From Methanoregula sp. (lineage in GTDB: Archaea; Halobacteriota; Methanomicrobia; Methanomicrobiales; Methanospirillaceae), in contig DUHF01000053.1 of NCBI GenBank assembly GCA_013331015.1, positions 1 through 5,355 of the forward strand: a stretch of 5,355 bases of DNA. Reading direction: 5' to 3'. The notes beneath the pieces were generated by a model. It was not told where the DNA came from. It worked only from the letters and a program-made list of their open reading frames with translations, and made no database searches. The translations under genes and the position numbers were made by a program. This document shows positions 4,861 to 5,355 of this stretch, piece by piece (position 1 is the first letter of the stretch; every line of letters starts with the position of its first letter).

Positions 4861-5250
4861 TGCCGGTTGCCGATACGTCATTCATCATCGATATGATGAG
4901 GCGGGACCGCACCGCAATCGGGCTTTTTGAAGAGTACGAGCAACAGGGGATCGCACTTTGTACAACTGCCATAACTGCCATGGAATTATACAAAGGTGCA
5001 TACGTTTCAAAGAACCAAAGAAATGTCGAAAAAGCAGAACGGATTCTTGATCTGTTCGCACTGCTTCCGCTCGATGAAACTATCTACCAGGCATATGGCC
5101 GGGTTGCTGCGGGACTCTGTCTTTACGGAAAATCCCCTCGGGGATTTCAATGAAGCGATTGCAGCCATTGCCCTTTGTTATGACGGGGAGATCATCACCC
5201 GCGACCGGCACTTTGAGAAGATTCCGGAACTGAAGGTTATCGGGTATTGA
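4860..5250 (+). pseudogene. vapC: VapC-type PIN-domain toxin, interrupted by a +1 frameshift
   Basis: VapC toxins are Mg-dependent ribonucleases of the PIN family. The reading frame from ATG 4860 gives the normal N-terminal part: VAD5TSFIID, then TAITAMELYKG with E42, then helices up to GKSP93. It then ends early at TGA 5151-5153 (97 residues). The rest of the domain continues one base over (frame 4996-5250): GDFNEAIAAIAL, then IITRDRHFEKI and a final VIGY. Removing one base near 5138 (TCCCC-T-CGGGG) restores a continuous protein of about 129 residues, the usual VapC length, with the late acidic residues (D95 and E98, D115). As written the product lacks those residues and should be inactive. 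Either the toxin is naturally broken, or the extra base is a sequencing or assembly error. Programmed frameshifting is possible but no classical slip site is seen. Confidence 0.82.
5130..5147. repeat. 8-bp inverted repeat at the vapC frameshift
   Basis: AAATCCCC (5130-5137) and GGGGATTT (5140-5147) are perfect inverted arms around a 2-base centre, TC. The base that breaks the vapC frame falls in this centre. Such palindromes are prone to replication slippage and to sequencing compression, so the structure may explain the indel. Confidence 0.6.
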
Positions 5251-5353
5251 TATCTTCCCGATCCCGGACAATATTCCATACTATATTTCGAGTGTTACGA
5301 TGACATTTCTTGATCAGGTCTCCGCCCCATGACTCTTTTGAAATAGCATGTGA
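5237..5353 (-). other. Possible C-terminal end of a minus-strand gene running off the window
   Basis: On the minus strand a frame is open from the window edge (5353) to TAA at 5237-5239, 38 codons with no start inside. It contains SWGGDLIKKCHRNTRN. Its end overlaps the last 14 bp of the vapC reading frame. I do not recognise the sequence, and a frame this short can be chance. No plus-strand gene is visible in 5251-5355. Confidence 0.15.
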
Positions 5354-5355
5354 CC

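Noticed and set aside
5299..5331. Short plus-strand ORF after a TATA-like ACTATATTT at the window end
   Set aside because: Only ten codons before a stop, with no ribosome site and nothing recognisable.

Overview
The window looks like chromosomal DNA from a methanogenic archaeon, probably a Methanomicrobiales member (Methanoregula-like). This is inferred from archaeal gene-control style (a T-tract stop, TATA-like boxes about 25-30 bp before starts, GGTGA-type ribosome sites, a probable leaderless GTG start), an archaeal-type VapB antitoxin, and fairly GC-rich genes with AT-richer control regions. No marker gene fixes the genus.

Layout: positions 1-2337 hold three tightly packed plus-strand genes, each for a protein made almost entirely of four CBS domains (two Bateman modules). 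The first is cut by the window edge. The spacings are 7 bp and a 4-bp ATGA overlap, so they form one operon that ends at a T-tract at 2345-2351. These are probable soluble adenine-nucleotide (or S-adenosyl compound) sensors with no effector domain attached. The ligand-contact motif is intact in all four repeats of the first protein but damaged in two repeats of each of the other two.

Positions 2338-2516 are a leader with a possible 16-codon mini-ORF and an inverted repeat that reaches the start codon of the next gene. That gene (2517-3362) encodes a two-domain GNAT acetyltransferase resembling the YitH type. A small lipoprotein with an Ig-like exported part follows (3534-3995).

Positions 3996-4632 (637 bp) hold no convincing gene but are rich in structure: a perfect 20-bp inverted repeat whose arms each contribute to a canonical G-quadruplex pattern, a third partial copy of the same word, several GC-rich hairpins, and a compact segment that folds on paper as a three-way junction. 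This is the least explained part of the window.

Positions 4633-5250 hold a VapBC toxin-antitoxin pair. The antitoxin looks intact. The PIN-domain toxin is interrupted by one extra base exactly at the centre of an 8-bp inverted repeat, losing the C-terminal acidic residues. It is therefore a dead toxin, a sequence error, or (less likely) a recoded gene. The last 105 bp hold no plus-strand gene, only a possible minus-strand ORF tail running off the window.
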